A stretch of DNA of 64,000 bases from contig NZ_CP080414.1 in assembly GCF_019457615.1 (NCBI RefSeq), forward strand, positions 680,501-744,500. The letters are read 5' to 3'. The translations under genes were made by a program, and so were the position numbers. The notes below the pieces were generated by a model that ran no database searches, was not told the origin of the DNA, and worked only from the letters and a program-made list of their open reading frames with translations. The DNA comes from Shewanella zhangzhouensis (GTDB lineage Bacteria > Pseudomonadota > Gammaproteobacteria > Enterobacterales > Shewanellaceae). Numbering within the stretch: position 1 is the first letter of the stretch; each line of letters opens with the position of its first letter. Below, one piece after another: positions 8,727 through 17,940 of this stretch.

Positions 8727-10373
8727 TTGAATTCAATAAGTGACTCAGAACTGGTTCGGCTGTTCGACCAAGAAATAAGTGAAATATACGATCGAGCTAA
8801 ACGCCTTTATAAAACTGCACCGATTCATACTCTCATTCTGCTGAGAGCAATAGCAACGAATATCGCGTATAGCCTTCTTGAAGAGTTCCAAGACGCTATT
8901 ATTGAAGCGGACTTGTATGGATTGCTAGTTGCACTGGAAAGGAAAAGAATAGTTAATCAAGAGATTGTGCACTATTTACACCAAATCCGAAAGTCTGGCA
9001 ATAGAGCAGCGCACCCAGAAGAATTTTCAGATGATGAACAGGATTTAGTTAGTCAGGCTCGCACAGTATTGTTAACTTTGTGCGATACATTAGGCCTAAT
9101 TAGGACCTCAGTGCACGGTGTTGCCCCTGTTGAGTATTACTTTGAAGAGCCAACTGAGATGGCTCTACAAGAAGCAAGCTATAGAGCCATTTTCAACAAT
9201 GACCCGCAGGCAAAGTTTGAGGTAGCGATATCCCTCATCGAAGGGAATCAACTCAGGATCAAACATGAGCTCGCAACTATGGGGCATTCAAACATCGACG
9301 AAAATGACCATTTAAAGAATGCTATTTTCCTCTTGGAATCATCATCCAATATTAGGCATTTAGATAGTAGATTTACACTTGGGCTAGTCTACCAGCAAGG
9401 ACTAGGTTGTAAGTCGGATATAGTTAAAGCTATTGATCACATGTACTTTTGTGCTAGTCAAGGAAATGTAATGGCAAAGGCCTATTTTGGCTTTTTCGTA
9501 ATGAACATGAGTGATGCCGATATAAATGATAAACAGTGCGCATTGGAGTTTTTAGAGGAAGCGGCGAAAATGTGTAATCCCTTGGCCCAAAATGTGCTTA
9601 GTGAGGTGTATAGTGCCGGCGAGTTGGTTGAAAAAAATCAGGCTCGCTCAATTGAGCTGCTGACCGAGGCTGCCAACTGTGGATTCCCAGAGTCACAATA
9701 CAGGCTTGCAGAGATATATCGACAATCTGGCGAGTTAGATAAATACTGGGAATTGATCGAGAAGGCTATAAACAATAACCACGTGCTCGCACTCCTTAGC
9801 GCTGGCAGGGCCTTAGCTTCAAATGAGAGTCACCATCAAGCTTTAGAATACTATACTCGTTATCTAGATCTTAACGATGACGCCATCGCTAAATTCGAAT
9901 ATGGGATACTCAGACTCAAAATTGCTGGTGGAGATACAACAGAATTAAAAAAGGGAATTTGGGATTTAGTTTTGAGTTACCGCAACCCGAAATGCCCACT
10001 AGGCGTACGAAAGAAGATTGAGGCAGAAACCACTAAGTACCTGAAAATATTTGATAAACTAATAAATTTTCCCAGTTTAAACGAAAAAGAGCAAAACGAC
10101 CTGATAGTATTTTATATGCAGTTCAAAGCCAACGGTTCACCACATGAGTCTATGGAAAATATGTATGAATTAATATCGCAAGAGGGGTCGAAAATAATTG
10201 ATGCTAAGTCTCCGTACAGAGTAGATTCCGTAAAGTCGAATTTCTATCTGCCTAAAAGTTACAAAGCTAAGGCTTCTCAAACTCGCACTCCATTGGGAAA
10301 AGTCAAAGTTGGAAGGAATGAACCATGCAAGTGCGGCTCTGGTAGGAAATACAAGCAGTGTTGTGGCAAGTAA
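8727..10373 (+). CDS. DUF4145-like / Sel1-repeat / SEC-C protein
   Basis: A 548-residue protein beginning at TTG 8727 with GCAGGA about ten bases before it. Residues about 15-120 resemble DUF4145 (the LLRAIATNI helix and HQIRKSGNRAAHP signature), a helical domain frequent in defence-associated and restriction-like proteins. About 200-350 contain Sel1/TPR-like helical repeats with A-x-x-x-G-F/L spacing. The last 20 residues form a SEC-C zinc motif (GRNEPCKCGSG...CC). DUF4145 domains and SEC-C tails are both common recognition or metal-binding modules. No nuclease motif is visible, so it may sense rather than cut. It is a single gene with its own terminator, and its substrate cannot be told from the sequence. 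Confidence 0.72.
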   Translation: MNSISDSELVRLFDQEISEIYDRAKRLYKTAPIHTLILLRAIATNIAYSLLEEFQDAIIEADLYGLLVALERKRIVNQEIVHYLHQIRKSGNRAAHPEEFSDDEQDLVSQARTVLLTLCDTLGLIRTSVHGVAPVEYYFEEPTEMALQEASYRAIFNNDPQAKFEVAISLIEGNQLRIKHELATMGHSNIDENDHLKNAIFLLESSSNIRHLDSRFTLGLVYQQGLGCKSDIVKAIDHMYFCASQGNVMAKAYFGFFVMNMSDADINDKQCALEFLEEAAKMCNPLAQNVLSEVYSAGELVEKNQARSIELLTEAANCGFPESQYRLAEIYRQSGELDKYWELIEKAINNNHVLALLSAGRALASNESHHQALEYYTRYLDLNDDAIAKFEYGILRLKIAGGDTTELKKGIWDLVLSYRNPKCPLGVRKKIEAETTKYLKIFDKLINFPSLNEKEQNDLIVFYMQFKANGSPHESMENMYELISQEGSKIIDAKSPYRVDSVKSNFYLPKSYKAKASQTRTPLGKVKVGRNEPCKCGSGRKYKQCCGK

Positions 10374-10382
10374 AGTATCGGG

Positions 10383-10417
10383 GAATGGACCTTATCTCGG
10401 ATACGGTCCATTCTTTT
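10383..10417 (+). terminator. Rho-independent terminator
   Basis: A perfect nine-base stem, GAATGGACC at 10383-10391 with GGTCCATTC at 10405-10413, is followed by TTTTG. It lies ten bases after the preceding stop codon. Confidence 0.8.
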
Positions 10418-10776
10418 GATGAGATTTTTCAGTTTTGACAGGCTTGCAGGTGATTCTGCATGTTGAACTATTAAAGTGGACTTTCTGTTCTTATAAAATA
10501 CTACGCATTTTACGCATTACACTGGCATACATGCTTAAACTCAGTTGAGTAATCTTCAAGTGAATTACAGATTTTCATGATTATGGTTTAACCATTAGGC
10601 CGTATAGCGGCGCTGCCCTAAACTGCCCAGCCCAGGTGGAAAACAGTGGCACTTATACAGGCCAGTGCTGCTTGACCTTTACCCAAAGATGAGAATTATC
10701 TATTAATGGCAAATCCATTTGCCACTACATATCAATATTAAAAACAATACATTAAACTACTCTATGTTTATGATGC
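10416..10776. other. Intergenic; weak IS3-tail-like sequence
   Basis: About 360 bases between convergent genes. At 10416-10480 the order of words (TTTGATGAGA, TTTTCAG, GGCTTGC, ATTCTGCATGTT) parallels the sequence just inside the IS3-type end at 24490-24550, so a worn IS3 right-end remnant without its terminal 25 bases is likely. Nothing else is recognised. Confidence 0.35.
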
Positions 10777-12288
10777 TTATAACAAAGAGCTTAGAGTGCT
10801 AATATATCTTTCACCCAGCTGCACTCTTGCTATATATTCTTTGTACTTTATAGCATCAGGATATTTGGCGTACTCGAATTCAGCTGCATCTTTATGTACT
10901 AAGTTTACATTTGTCTTGTAAACATCTTTTACGGCATAAATTATACTTTTTGGAGTGGAAGAAGATTTAGATTGAATCATTTTTGCTAACTTGAAGTAAG
11001 GATTGTCCTGTGGCTCTCCTAAAGCATATTTATGTTCTTCAAGCATTGCTGAAATTGGTGAGCCTTTATCAGGGTAGTATCCATCAAACATTTTAAGTAA
11101 TGTCACTTCAAAAGCTATGAAATTATTCTTAGATACGTCAACTTCATTGCTAAGAATAAATTTTGCCACCTCGATATGTTCATTCTCAATAGCCAAGGCT
11201 AGCGGAGTGTAACCACTAATTGATATTTCATCTGAATTGTGTCCGCGATTGATCAATACCTCTATTAGTCTTAGATTCCCCATCGCAGCAGCGGTGTGCA
11301 TTAGTGTATATCCACCACGCTGTTTTGTTTCTTTACCATCTCTTTTTCTAGGATAGCTTATTAACGAAAAGTTAACATCTGAGTGATTGCTACCTGTGAG
11401 ACGCTGCGGGTGAGTTACATTAGTTCTAACATTAGCCAATGTTGGATTTATTGACTGCTCTGCATAAAAATCAGCCACCGGCGATTTCAAATACTCGCTT
11501 CCCTCGAATACATTTAGAACTGCCAATATCTTTTCAATAGGGTAATCTAAGTAGATAAGAGCATGTACTAAGTTTGTTAGCTTTGGCATTCTCAGCAGTA
11601 AAGCATTACGCTCATTGTCGTATGTAAAAAGATCTGGCCAAACATTTGTTTGGCGAGAAAGCTTCAACTGTGCATCTTTAAATAGCGATAAAACATCATG
11701 TAACTCTTGTCCTGAAAGCTCTTGGACTGCACGAAAGAAATCACTCTGGTCACCAACTCGATAACTCAATTCAGCGAGCTTCTTGGTAGCAGTCATTCTA
11801 GTGTTTTCTAAAATAGTCTGAACATCATCATTTGTTTTGTTCACAGTTTGCTGCGTTGTCTTTACGACACTATTGGTATCTTTAACTGTTTTATTTGTAT
11901 CCTTTACAATGACGTTAGTTTCTCGTGCTAAAGACAATATTTCACTTTGAATTTCTGCAAAAATTTGAATTTTGTCTGATAAAACACCATTTCCACCATT
12001 GGCGATGCTTTTGCTAGTAATGTTGGCACACAGGAAGGTAATTGCTGTTAATATGATAAAACTAAATATCAAAGGTGTTTTCCAGTGTTGCGAGATCTTT
12101 TTTATGAGCATTCCAAGCTTTGAGTCTTCAGGAATACATATCAAAATCACTGCTAATGACGCAAAGCTTATACCGGCCCAAATGCCGAATTTGCTGATCG
12201 GCGAAATAATATCTTGAACAGCCCCTATGAAGCCACCGATTACAGTTATAGGCAGCACCAATTCAGTAATTTTTTTTCCTAAGCTCAT
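10777..12288 (-). CDS. Membrane-anchored ankyrin-repeat protein
   Basis: A 503-residue protein starting at ATG 12288 after AAGGAA. Two hydrophobic segments lie near the N-terminus (about residues 30-50 and 70-92), and the short hydrophobic stretch at 12-25 may be a third. A region at about 100-175 with repeated TNxxVK-type heptads (KDTNKTVKDTN...) is a probable coiled coil. The C-terminal half contains at least two ankyrin repeats (TLMHTAAAMGNLRLIEVL and TPLALAIENEHIEVAKFIL). The likely arrangement is membrane anchor, coiled-coil stalk and cytoplasmic protein-binding platform. No enzymatic motif is seen. Stand-alone ankyrin-membrane proteins occur in phage-defence and effector loci, but the role here is unassigned. 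Confidence 0.65.
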   Translation of the reverse strand: MSLGKKITELVLPITVIGGFIGAVQDIISPISKFGIWAGISFASLAVILICIPEDSKLGMLIKKISQHWKTPLIFSFIILTAITFLCANITSKSIANGGNGVLSDKIQIFAEIQSEILSLARETNVIVKDTNKTVKDTNSVVKTTQQTVNKTNDDVQTILENTRMTATKKLAELSYRVGDQSDFFRAVQELSGQELHDVLSLFKDAQLKLSRQTNVWPDLFTYDNERNALLLRMPKLTNLVHALIYLDYPIEKILAVLNVFEGSEYLKSPVADFYAEQSINPTLANVRTNVTHPQRLTGSNHSDVNFSLISYPRKRDGKETKQRGGYTLMHTAAAMGNLRLIEVLINRGHNSDEISISGYTPLALAIENEHIEVAKFILSNEVDVSKNNFIAFEVTLLKMFDGYYPDKGSPISAMLEEHKYALGEPQDNPYFKLAKMIQSKSSSTPKSIIYAVKDVYKTNVNLVHKDAAEFEYAKYPDAIKYKEYIARVQLGERYISTLSSLL

Positions 12289-12825
12289 TTAGTCGTTCCT
12301 TGTGTAGGATAATAATCCAGTTTAAAAGTTTAATTTCCTGCTATGGTTTTTAAGAGTCATAGAATAAGCCTCCTAAATTATGTATGGAGAAGATGAGCAT
12401 TTCTAGCTTTTTTTAACTCGTAATTTCACATCTATCTGAATATGTGTTGTAAATCAAAAATCTGGTCCTTTAATACCAATCTGATACAACTCAGCTTCTT
12501 TAGGTCTAGCACTGCAAGTAAAAGTCATTACACATAGCATAAACATTTTAGAGTATTTAACTGCAAGTATGTATGTTAATGTAGAAGTAAGATAGAATCG
12601 AATGACTCCAGATCTCAAACCAGTGTATACATAAGGGGAATCCTGAGGTTTACATCTTTAGTAATTAAAATAAGATCATCTTGTTGAATAACGGATTGTT
12701 TGCATCATGCTCTTTTGGAACATGGGAGTAGGTATGATCTTTAACCAATCGAGAAAGCTCCTTAAAACTCTATGATTTAAATTCTAAACCAGTGCTTTTT
12801 CATTATATTGGGTAAAGATAAATGA
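12289..12825. other. Intergenic, nothing recognised
   Basis: More than 500 bases of AT-rich sequence between the ankyrin-protein gene and the first hns copy. It contains only short open frames with no ribosome-binding site, and no terminal inverted repeat was identified. It probably includes the ankyrin-gene promoter at its left edge. Confidence 0.35.
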
Positions 12826-12849
12826 GAGCAGACTATTGAAAGCCTGCTC
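12826..12849 (-). terminator. Hairpin downstream of hns copy 1
   Basis: GAGCAG at 12826-12831 pairs with CTGCTC at 12844-12849. The same hairpin, with a longer nine-base stem, follows hns copy 2 at 24664-24687, and its conservation suggests it is the hns terminator. The T run is poor. Confidence 0.5.
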
Positions 12850-12865
12850 TGTTTCAATGCCCGGT

Positions 12866-13255
12866 TTAGATCAGAAAGTCTTCAATAGAACGACCGTTTT
12901 GAACTTGCTCTTTGAAGACGGTCGGCATCCTTCCCTGTCCTGTCCACGTTACAGTTTCCCCACCGACTTCAATGGAGTACTTAGGAGGCCTAGGCGCTCT
13001 TTTACTTTTTACTTTAGTAGGAACATCTCCCAAATCATCAAGAGATAAGCCTGCTGATTCAATCATCTTCTGAAGTTCTGCTATCTTAGCTAAGCGCTCA
13101 GCATTCGCTTCAGCATCAGCGATGGCTTCTTCTTCCCGTTCTGCAATGATCTTGCTCAGCTTATTGTAAACATCTTTGAGCTCATCAACTGATAAATCTT
13201 TTACTGATGCTTTCAGACGGCGGGCGTGTGTCAAAATCTCCAAAAATTCAGACAT
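12866..13255 (-). CDS. hns: H-NS family nucleoid-associated protein, copy 1
   Basis: A 129-residue H-NS-type xenogeneic silencer. Residues 1-65 form the helical oligomerisation region (with the LSVDEL and EREEEAIADAEA helices), 66-95 a basic linker, and 96-129 the DNA-binding domain with the TWTGQGRMP signature (Gln107-Gly108-Arg109 is the minor-groove hook). ATG 13255 is preceded by AGGAAA. About 11 of 129 residues differ from copy 2 at 24713-25102, and the promoter regions are also alike, so the two arose by duplication. Island-borne H-NS paralogues typically keep AT-rich acquired genes silent and can form mixed oligomers with chromosomal H-NS. It is not the chromosomal core copy, given its mobile neighbourhood. 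Confidence 0.92.
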   Translation of the reverse strand: MSEFLEILTHARRLKASVKDLSVDELKDVYNKLSKIIAEREEEAIADAEANAERLAKIAELQKMIESAGLSLDDLGDVPTKVKSKRAPRPPKYSIEVGGETVTWTGQGRMPTVFKEQVQNGRSIEDFLI

Positions 13256-13419
13256 TATATTTCCTAAATGAGTTAGTGATTCCTCAATATAGATGATTTC
13301 TGACTCGCTGTGAATACGTTAGACGAATCATTGCTAGTTAACTTGACACTCTTAATCATTTCTAAAACTGTTATTACTCTTAAAAACATTCAAATATACG
13401 TGTATCCTGAGTATGAAAT

Positions 13420-13515
13420 TCAGCATATTAAGAGTAAAACATGTAGCAATGCTTGTAAGCCGAACAAGCTGAAAAATCTCATCAATAGATTGGTACTAAT
13501 CTCGGGGAAAGGTCA
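13420..13515 (+). mobile_element. IS3-family right-end remnant (inverted partner at 24466)
   Basis: The last 25 bases (13491-13515, starting TGGTACTAAT and ending AAAGGTCA) are the exact reverse complement of 24466-24490. They closely match 31432-31456, which directly follows an IS3 orfB C-terminus. Upstream sequence (GCTGAAAAATCTCATCAA) also matches the other copies. Only the right end survives; the transposase is gone. Confidence 0.72.
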
Positions 13516-13616
13516 GGTTCAATACGGCTAAACGCTAAAGCGAGCACTGTTTCGAATCGACTTGTTGGTAGTCATAACTTTCATCAGCGACTATGGCTGG
13601 ATGGGTAACGCCATTA

Positions 13617-13642
13617 GGGGCGACGTCGTACCCCATTTTTTA
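13617..13642 (+). terminator. Possible terminator-like hairpin
   Basis: GGGG at 13617-13620 and CCCC at 13631-13634 bracket a GACGTC palindrome and are followed by ATTTTTTAT. There is no intact plus-strand gene upstream, so it is probably left over from a deleted gene. Confidence 0.35.
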
Positions 13643-13704
13643 TATGTAGCCTTGGTCTGTAAACCAATCAAGGCGGAACTTTTCTAACTGGTCCTCGGTG
13701 GTTA

Positions 13705-15693
13705 TTAAAATAGTCCTGTTGTATCGTCTTTTTTATTCATGCAATCATTAAAAAAAGTGGAGAATTGGTTTTCATTGCTTACATCTAGGATTATGAGATT
13801 TTCTACTGAACGGGTGATTGACGTATAGACAATTTCAGGGGTATCCTTTTCAGACATCAAATAGAACACTACCTTAGACTCCAGGCCCTTAAAGCTATGG
13901 ACAGTAGAAAGCTTTATTAAACCACTATTAGCATAAAAGTGATTCTTTTTGGTTCGCCTAGCTCGCTCTATATCAGACGTTAGCCCCTTATGCCTATTGA
14001 TGGTTTGCCATAAATCATCTTCAGACATTGACTTTAGTTTCTCAAAGGAGATGCTGCTATCATAAACTGCAATCATCTGATGTAACTCTTGATACGTCTC
14101 AAACATACAGTGGGTTTTCTCTATATCCTGAAACATCTCAGCTAGCCTTCTGACATGATAAATGTTGGATGACAATATGACCACATCATTTGGATTGAAA
14201 CTATTAGCTTTAACAATCCTTTGAATATGCTCAAAAGATTTATTTTCCCAATCAAGGTAGCACTGGTGAAACTCTAATATCTCGAATGAAAAACCTTGTT
14301 GCACAGGGATGGTTTCGAGCAGTTCTGAATCAGAATATTTCTCAATTAGGTACTTTGACTGATAGTCTTTAAACACTTGGTTTAAAGGTGATTCTATGCT
14401 TGTTCGGTATGATCTTTTAAGCTTTTTCCAGCGCCCAAAACCTTGTGCAATCACGGCTGCACGCTCATTATCGCGCTCGTAAATGTTCTGTGATTCATCA
14501 CCAAAAAGCACCATTTCTCCGTCGGGAGCAAGGAAATTGTCCCTTAGGATTTTAACCCACTCACTTTCAAAGTCTTGAACTTCATCAACTAAGATGGTTT
14601 GATAACGTGATAACACATAATCTTGAAAACAATCTGTTTTATAGAGTTGCTCCAGGCCGTAGACTTCTATCAATGCAGAGATATCTTGACCACTCGTGTT
14701 AATTTGAGAGTTATAAAATTGATGATAATTGGTAACAGTAAAATTTTGCTCATCACGATAGCCTAAAGTGTCACTTATCCTATCTTTGATTAGATTCTTT
14801 AGAGTAATATTAAAGGTCACAATAAGTACATTGTCCTCATGCCTTTTATGAGCATTAACGGCTCGCTGAGCTATGATCGTCGTCTTGCCGCAACCAGCAA
14901 CGCCTTTGATCTTTTCTTTGCCAACAAGACTTACTGTTAATTTCGCCTGCTTATCATCTAAAGGGATTGGTTTACCTTGTCGTTTTACATGTTCACACGG
15001 CTTTAGCCTTCTTTTAAATTCATCATAAACACGATCATCAAAAAGACAGCTTGGGTAAAAGCTTTTCATTTTCTTGAGCATGTCAACGACGCGGTCAATC
15101 CCGTAAGCCATCGATTTATCCCGGGACAATTTCTTCTTGCTTGAGGATACGCCATCAGCTCGGCGGTTATATATCTCTAGAGATATCTCTCCACTCTTTC
15201 TTTGCGTAAAAAGCATATTTGAAGCACTTCTCTGTTGATCTTCGGCATGCTTGTAAAAAGAGTTTATCTTTACTTTGTCGGCTTTGTGCAAATAAACAAA
15301 AGGTTGGACCAAATTATAAAAGTGGCGATTACTTAAATTACTTAACCCTAATATAGGTAAGTGGAGCTGGTATAAATTTCTCTTGTAAGTAAACGCTTGT
15401 GCCTGAGGCGACGCAATTCTAGAGCTACCTCCTGCATGCTTTACTGACCACTTATTGAATTCGTCTACGCTATAATTGTCTAAATTGTAATCCTTCACTT
15501 CAATTACAAAGATCGCAACACCTTTTTTTATAACAATAAAGTCGGGCCTATCACCATCTAAAAAAGGGTTAAAAAACACCTCAAATGTGTCATCCAAGTT
15601 CTGCGCAAAGGTGTTTAGTAGGTACATCTCTCCTTCAGTCGGCTTTACTTTTAAGCGTGATATATTCTCTAATGATGGAAAAATTTTAGCCAT
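13705..15693 (-). CDS. NERD-domain UvrD-like superfamily 1 helicase
   Basis: A 662-residue protein that joins a nuclease-related (NERD) domain to a UvrD/Rep-type helicase. The NERD core is visible at about residues 40-70: RPDF with Asp51, then the EVK motif with Glu65 and Lys67, the PD-(D/E)xK pattern. Walker A is GVAGCGKTT around 264-272, Walker B is VDEVQDF near 370, and the C-terminal HSFKGLESKVVFYL is helicase motif V-like. The expected activities are ATP-driven 3'-5' unwinding and cleavage of DNA. NERD-helicases recur in defence islands, but also as repair proteins and on plasmids. The gene lies inside the hns/IS3-bounded cassette and reads towards hns copy 1. Confidence 0.85.
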   Translation of the reverse strand: MAKIFPSLENISRLKVKPTEGEMYLLNTFAQNLDDTFEVFFNPFLDGDRPDFIVIKKGVAIFVIEVKDYNLDNYSVDEFNKWSVKHAGGSSRIASPQAQAFTYKRNLYQLHLPILGLSNLSNRHFYNLVQPFVYLHKADKVKINSFYKHAEDQQRSASNMLFTQRKSGEISLEIYNRRADGVSSSKKKLSRDKSMAYGIDRVVDMLKKMKSFYPSCLFDDRVYDEFKRRLKPCEHVKRQGKPIPLDDKQAKLTVSLVGKEKIKGVAGCGKTTIIAQRAVNAHKRHEDNVLIVTFNITLKNLIKDRISDTLGYRDEQNFTVTNYHQFYNSQINTSGQDISALIEVYGLEQLYKTDCFQDYVLSRYQTILVDEVQDFESEWVKILRDNFLAPDGEMVLFGDESQNIYERDNERAAVIAQGFGRWKKLKRSYRTSIESPLNQVFKDYQSKYLIEKYSDSELLETIPVQQGFSFEILEFHQCYLDWENKSFEHIQRIVKANSFNPNDVVILSSNIYHVRRLAEMFQDIEKTHCMFETYQELHQMIAVYDSSISFEKLKSMSEDDLWQTINRHKGLTSDIERARRTKKNHFYANSGLIKLSTVHSFKGLESKVVFYLMSEKDTPEIVYTSITRSVENLIILDVSNENQFSTFFNDCMNKKDDTTGLF

Positions 15694-15874
15694 TTATATT
15701 GTCTTACAAAAATGGAAATCCATACAAAACACCATTAACACCAATAGGGCAGATGGGTAAAGCTACATCTGACACGAGTATTGATTTGCACGTAAAACTG
15801 ATCCACCGTTTAAATCGAATTTTGATCCGTTTTACTCTGCCATTATTGGCATGAGGTCGTTGGTTTCTCAAGTA

Positions 15875-16501
15875 TTACTTTCTAGTCGCTTTTGTCTTTC
15901 GAGTGGATTCATTAAACCGGTAACTGTTATACCTGTTTTCAATATTATGGCAGTAATGCGTCAGCCTATCCGGCAACGCCATGGTCACCTTGGCGTCACC
16001 AAACACCTTGGACCATTCACTGACGTAGAGGTTGGAGGTGATAATCACGCTGGTTTTCTCATACAGTTTTGTCAGCAAGTGAAACAGCAGTGTGCCCCAT
16101 GTCTGACTGAACAGTACATTAACCATCTAATCGAGGATGATCAGACCGACCCCTGACAGCTTGGGAGTCAGTCGTCCAGCGTACTGCTTGCGATTCTCTA
16201 ACTTCAGTGCGTATACCAGTTACAGCGTGGACACAAATCTCAGCCGCAGCTGATGATGTTGGATAGTTTGAGCTCCAGAGTCGTCGCCAGATACGCTTTC
16301 CCTGTTCGGCCCACTAACTAAGACAATTTTTTGGCTGTTGTGGATAAATTCGCAGTGTTGTAAGTCCTGAAGCACTTGCTCATCGGCTTCATTGTTACTG
16401 AAGTGTAAGCCATACAGACCACGGTAGGCTCGGAATTTAGCTGCATTCATCTGATACGCTACCGAGCGTACGTCACGCTCTGCCACCCCTGCTTTCAGCA
16501 A
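15875..16501 (-). pseudogene. istB: istB-like ATPase, broken
   Basis: Two broken reading segments match opposite ends of an IS21 helper ATPase. At 16501-16220 are the N-terminal motifs VAYQMNAAKFRAYR, HCEFI and the VLVSGP start of Walker A, but the sequence then departs from the GKTH expected. At 16126-15875 are C-terminal motifs (LFHLLTKLYEKTSVIITSNL, EWSKVFGDAK and ALPDRLTHYC). The region between them is frameshifted. The product cannot be functional. Confidence 0.75.
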
Positions 16502-16598
16502 GGTCTCCAGGACAGGCTACGCGTGCTGCAAGGTCTGGGCATTTCGCCGTGCCAAATCCTGACATTCTGACACATGCCATTTAATTTCAGTTGTTTCA

Positions 16599-16787
16599 TC
16601 ATCGAGAGCAGGGCTTCAGTTTTCTGACCGATTGCCGAAGGGGATTGGTTTGTTCGATCAGCTCCTGACTCATGTATTTCTTCAGGGTATTTCTGGACAA
16701 CCCGGTACGTCTGGCGATTGCCCGTTTTGACATGCCGTCCCGGAAAGGCAAACGTCTAATCATGCTTAAAAGTGCCACATCAATCAC
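16599..16787 (-). pseudogene. istA: istA-like transposase, N-terminal fragment
   Basis: A 62-residue remnant with the helix-turn-helix typical of IstA N-termini (SKRAIARRTGLSRNTLKKY). It is followed by unrelated or deleted sequence in place of the catalytic domain. Together with the istB pieces it identifies the IS21 family. Confidence 0.65.
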
Positions 16788-16905
16788 TCCACATTCTCCT
16801 GCAGGAACCTGACAGAATTGATAAAAAATGTCGATCAGTTTTTGATGAAAATCTGTGGGATTAGTGGAACACTGCCGTGTACAAATAAACAGCGTTTTTT
16901 TTTAA

Positions 16906-16959
16906 GTGCTCGCCGATGTCGCAGTATTTTTGTTCTATGACAAAAATATGCTATTAATG
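16906..16959. repeat. 54-bp repeat, copy A, containing an inverted repeat
   Basis: Fifty-four bases identical to 31457-31510. Inside is a perfect nine-base inverted repeat, TATTTTTGT at 16925-16933 and ACAAAAATA at 16940-16948, separated by six bases. It lies about 230 bases before the endA-type gene. It could be an operator or the edge of an element. Confidence 0.75.
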
Positions 16960-17188
16960 CCATCATATAATCCGTACGGTACTCTAGTGTTTTACAAGGA
17001 GTTTGCACTTGAATGTTTCTCCCTTTCCTATCTTTCCTTTGCTGCGCGTAGTCATGGCACGGAGCTCCCCTCAAGGCTGCAGGTATTCAAAAGCTGGCTT
17101 CAGGATGTCGATACGATGATTTGGTGCTTGATTTCAGAAGATGGGCCAACTTAATTGCAACTTCCATAGCATTCATGGGGTACGATAA

Positions 17189-17920
17189 ATGAAACTAATT
17201 TGGTTGATCGTTGGACTTTTCTGCTCTGGTGCATTGGCGGCAGGTAATACCGAAATTGAATCGTTCTCGGCTGCCAAGAAGTTGATGCAGAATAGCATCT
17301 ACACCACGGAAGCTTTGCGCAAAACGATATACTGTGGTGCCACATTTGATAGTCAAAAGCAGGTCACTTTTCCTGACGGATTTCAGACCGCCGTCTATCT
17401 CAAGCGTCGTTTCAAATGGGAAGCTGAGCATATCGTACCAGCCGAGAACTTCGGCCAAACATTCTCAGAATGGCGAGAGGGAAGTCCTGTATGCGTCGAT
17501 AGCAAAGGTAAGAAATTTAAAGGACGAAAATGTGCTGAAAAAGCGAATAAAGAGTATCGCTTAATGCAGTCAGACCTCTATAACCTGGCACCAGCAATAG
17601 GCAGCGTCAATGCAGCTAGGCAGAACTACAATTTTACAATGTTACCAGCAGCTAAGCCAACCTTTGGTAGCTGTGATATGCGGATCGAAAACGACAAAGT
17701 TCAACCGCCTGAAGAAGCCAGAGGGCGGATTGCGAGAGCGTACCTGTACTTTGAAGCGAGTTATCCTCGTTACAAGATGAGCAAAAGCCAGCGTCAACTA
17801 ATGAATGCGTGGGATAAGCAGTATCCAGTGACTAAAGGCGAATGTGAGATTGCGGAAAAAGTAAAGGCGGTGCAGCAGTCTGATAATCCAGTTCTAGATG
17901 GGAAGTGTGCTGCATTTTGA
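17189..17920 (+). CDS. endA: Secreted EndA/Dns-type endonuclease I
   Basis: A 243-residue extracytoplasmic nuclease of the endonuclease I (EndA/Vvn/Dns) family. A signal peptide covers residues 1-18 (hydrophobic core, ALA-A cleavage). The beta-beta-alpha metal catalytic site is present: Glu80-His81 in WEAEHIVPAENFG and Asn132 in SDLYNLAPA. This spacing agrees with Vvn (Glu79, His80, Asn127). Cysteines in the C-V-C and GRKC regions fit the disulfides of the family. It would cut DNA and RNA non-specifically in the periplasm or medium. A mobile-element EndA-type nuclease, IdeA of an SXT-related ICE, blocks natural transformation, so exclusion of incoming DNA is a plausible role here. It precedes the ZorAB-like operon but is separated from it by about 300 bases. 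Confidence 0.9.
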   Translation: MKLIWLIVGLFCSGALAAGNTEIESFSAAKKLMQNSIYTTEALRKTIYCGATFDSQKQVTFPDGFQTAVYLKRRFKWEAEHIVPAENFGQTFSEWREGSPVCVDSKGKKFKGRKCAEKANKEYRLMQSDLYNLAPAIGSVNAARQNYNFTMLPAAKPTFGSCDMRIENDKVQPPEEARGRIARAYLYFEASYPRYKMSKSQRQLMNAWDKQYPVTKGECEIAEKVKAVQQSDNPVLDGKCAAF

Positions 17921-17940
17921 TGGGGCTATATTGAGAAAAA

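Larger units (their letters stand above)
15840..16800 (-). mobile_element. Degenerate IS21-family element
   Basis: Order and strand fit IS21: istA fragments at the right, istB fragments to the left, both on the minus strand. Most of istA and the centre of istB are missing or frameshifted, so the element is dead. Its ends could not be defined from the sequence. Confidence 0.7.

Noticed and set aside
13310..13531. A 73-codon plus-strand open frame between hns copy 1 and the helicase gene
   Set aside because: It runs through the hns promoter region and the IS3 end and has no ribosome-binding site.
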